Shown here: piece after piece, positions 63,535 through 64,000 of the stretch | Layout of the letters: each line of letters opens with the position of its first letter | Position numbering within the stretch: position 1 is the first letter of the stretch | Assembly (NCBI GenBank): GCA_900696465.1 | Contig: CAADGE010000022.1 | Coordinates: 248,001-312,000, forward strand | Source: an uncultured Planctomycetota bacterium | Lineage (GTDB): Bacteria; Planctomycetota; Phycisphaerae; UBA1845; UTPLA1 | Reading direction: 5' to 3' | DNA length: 64,000 nt | Position numbers and translations under genes: made by a program | The notes under the pieces: generated by a model | What the model was told of the DNA's origin: nothing | The model's database searches: none | The model's input: only the letters and a program-made list of their open reading frames with translations

Positions 63535-64000
63535 ATGAACCAGGATCAGCACGATTCTTCCTCGGCGTATTCAACGCGCACGGTGACTCCCGGCGGGCAG
63601 ACGGTCCTCTGGGTCATCGCCCTGCTGCTGGCCGTGATCGCGACAACGCTGCTCGTTCGACCGAGCGGCGTGTCGTTCGCACACCCGGCCTTCGCCGATT
63701 CGCCGATGACCGGCGCACGCGGCATCATGGCTTTTACCGGCCAGTTGGATAAGAACAGCTACGGCCTGTTCATGATCGACGTCGATGCGCGAACGCTTTG
63801 GATTTACCAGTACCTGCCCGCGACGAGGCGGCTGAAGCTGGTGGCCACGCGCTCCTTTGATCACGATCGCTATCTGAAGAACTACAATAACGAAACGCCG
63901 ACCGTCGAAGAGGTCAAAGGCATGCTCGACGACCAGCGACGGGTGCTCGATCGCATGGAGCGCGAGGGCGTCGCCGAAGATGACGAAGCACTGAGCATCA
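63535..64000 (+). CDS. Membrane-anchored protein of unknown function (3' end outside window)
   Basis: The frame starts at ATG 63535 and stays open to the last base (155 residues). A polar N-terminus is followed by one membrane helix (QTVLWVIALLLAVIATTLLV, near 27-46). The outside part starts ARGIMAFTGQLDKNSYGLFM, a beta-strand pair, then IDVDARTLWIYQYLP and RLKLVATRSFDHDRYLKNYN, then charged helices. I know this pattern only as an uncharacterised planctomycete-type protein. It probably acts outside the cytoplasmic membrane. Confidence 0.6.
   Translation, partial: MNQDQHDSSSAYSTRTVTPGGQTVLWVIALLLAVIATTLLVRPSGVSFAHPAFADSPMTGARGIMAFTGQLDKNSYGLFMIDVDARTLWIYQYLPATRRLKLVATRSFDHDRYLKNYNNETPTVEEVKGMLDDQRRVLDRMEREGVAEDDEALSI

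Overview
The window is 64 kb of GC-rich bacterial chromosome, densely coded on both strands. It has no rRNA, no tRNA that I could recognise, no CRISPR array and no insertion sequence. The gene content suggests a flagellated Planctomycetota-type bacterium. Pointers are zinc-ribbon membrane proteins, a secreted PQQ-type dehydrogenase ending in a dockerin-like tail, many secreted or polytopic proteins without familiar names, split inactive/active M16 peptidases and the FliW/CsrA flagellar control pair. The phylum is an inference from style, not from a marker gene.

Region 1 (1-8 kb): the C-terminal part of an RNase HI-family protein, a polytopic membrane protein of glycosyltransferase-C type, a class III polyphosphate kinase 2, an SsnA-like amidohydrolase, and an ATGA-coupled pair made of a second GT-C-like protein (paralogous to the first) and a condensation-fold acyltransferase. 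Region 2 (8-20.5 kb): housekeeping metabolism, namely an acyl-CoA carboxylase carboxyltransferase subunit, a tightly overlapping pgsA-ribBA-GNAT operon, a secreted thioredoxin-like protein, aroB, ATP sulfurylase, hibernation factor HPF divergent from an NhaR-like regulator, biotin transporter BioY and a lipoprotein.

Region 3 (20.5-33.6 kb) is a contiguous flagellar block: flgF-flgG-flgA-flgH-flgI-flgJ-flgN-flgK-flgL-fliW-csrA-flagellin. A consensus-perfect sigma-54 (-24/-12) promoter sits about 315 bp upstream of flgF and a strong intrinsic terminator follows the flagellin gene. The order follows assembly: rod, P- and L-rings, hook-filament junction proteins with their chaperone, then the FliW/CsrA switch directly before flagellin, whose leader carries two hairpins and two GGA motifs. 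CsrA has a 45-residue Arg/Gly/Glu-rich tail and FlgL is about twice the usual size, carrying three internal repeats.

Region 4 (33.6-48.9 kb): the secreted sugar dehydrogenase, an orphan adenine-specific DNA methyltransferase, a zinc-ribbon membrane protein, a PAS-GAF-REC signalling protein without a kinase domain, a lipase-like lipoprotein, a large membrane protein, an M16 peptidase pair (one lacking the zinc motif) and two secreted lipoproteins. Region 5 (48.9-64 kb): gltX, carB-carA in reversed order with a one-base overlap, a small conserved-looking protein, another GT-C-like membrane protein, 6-phosphofructokinase, and a translationally coupled pabB-pabC-nif3-ppiC operon. A membrane-anchored protein preceded by a good sigma-70-like promoter runs off the right edge.

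Short palindromic repeats lie in at least three intergenic spacers. The main leads are the sigma-54/FliW/CsrA flagellar wiring, the tailed CsrA, the enlarged FlgL, the coupled acyltransferase/GT-C pair, and an orphan plus-strand hairpin with a T-run at 40.7 kb.
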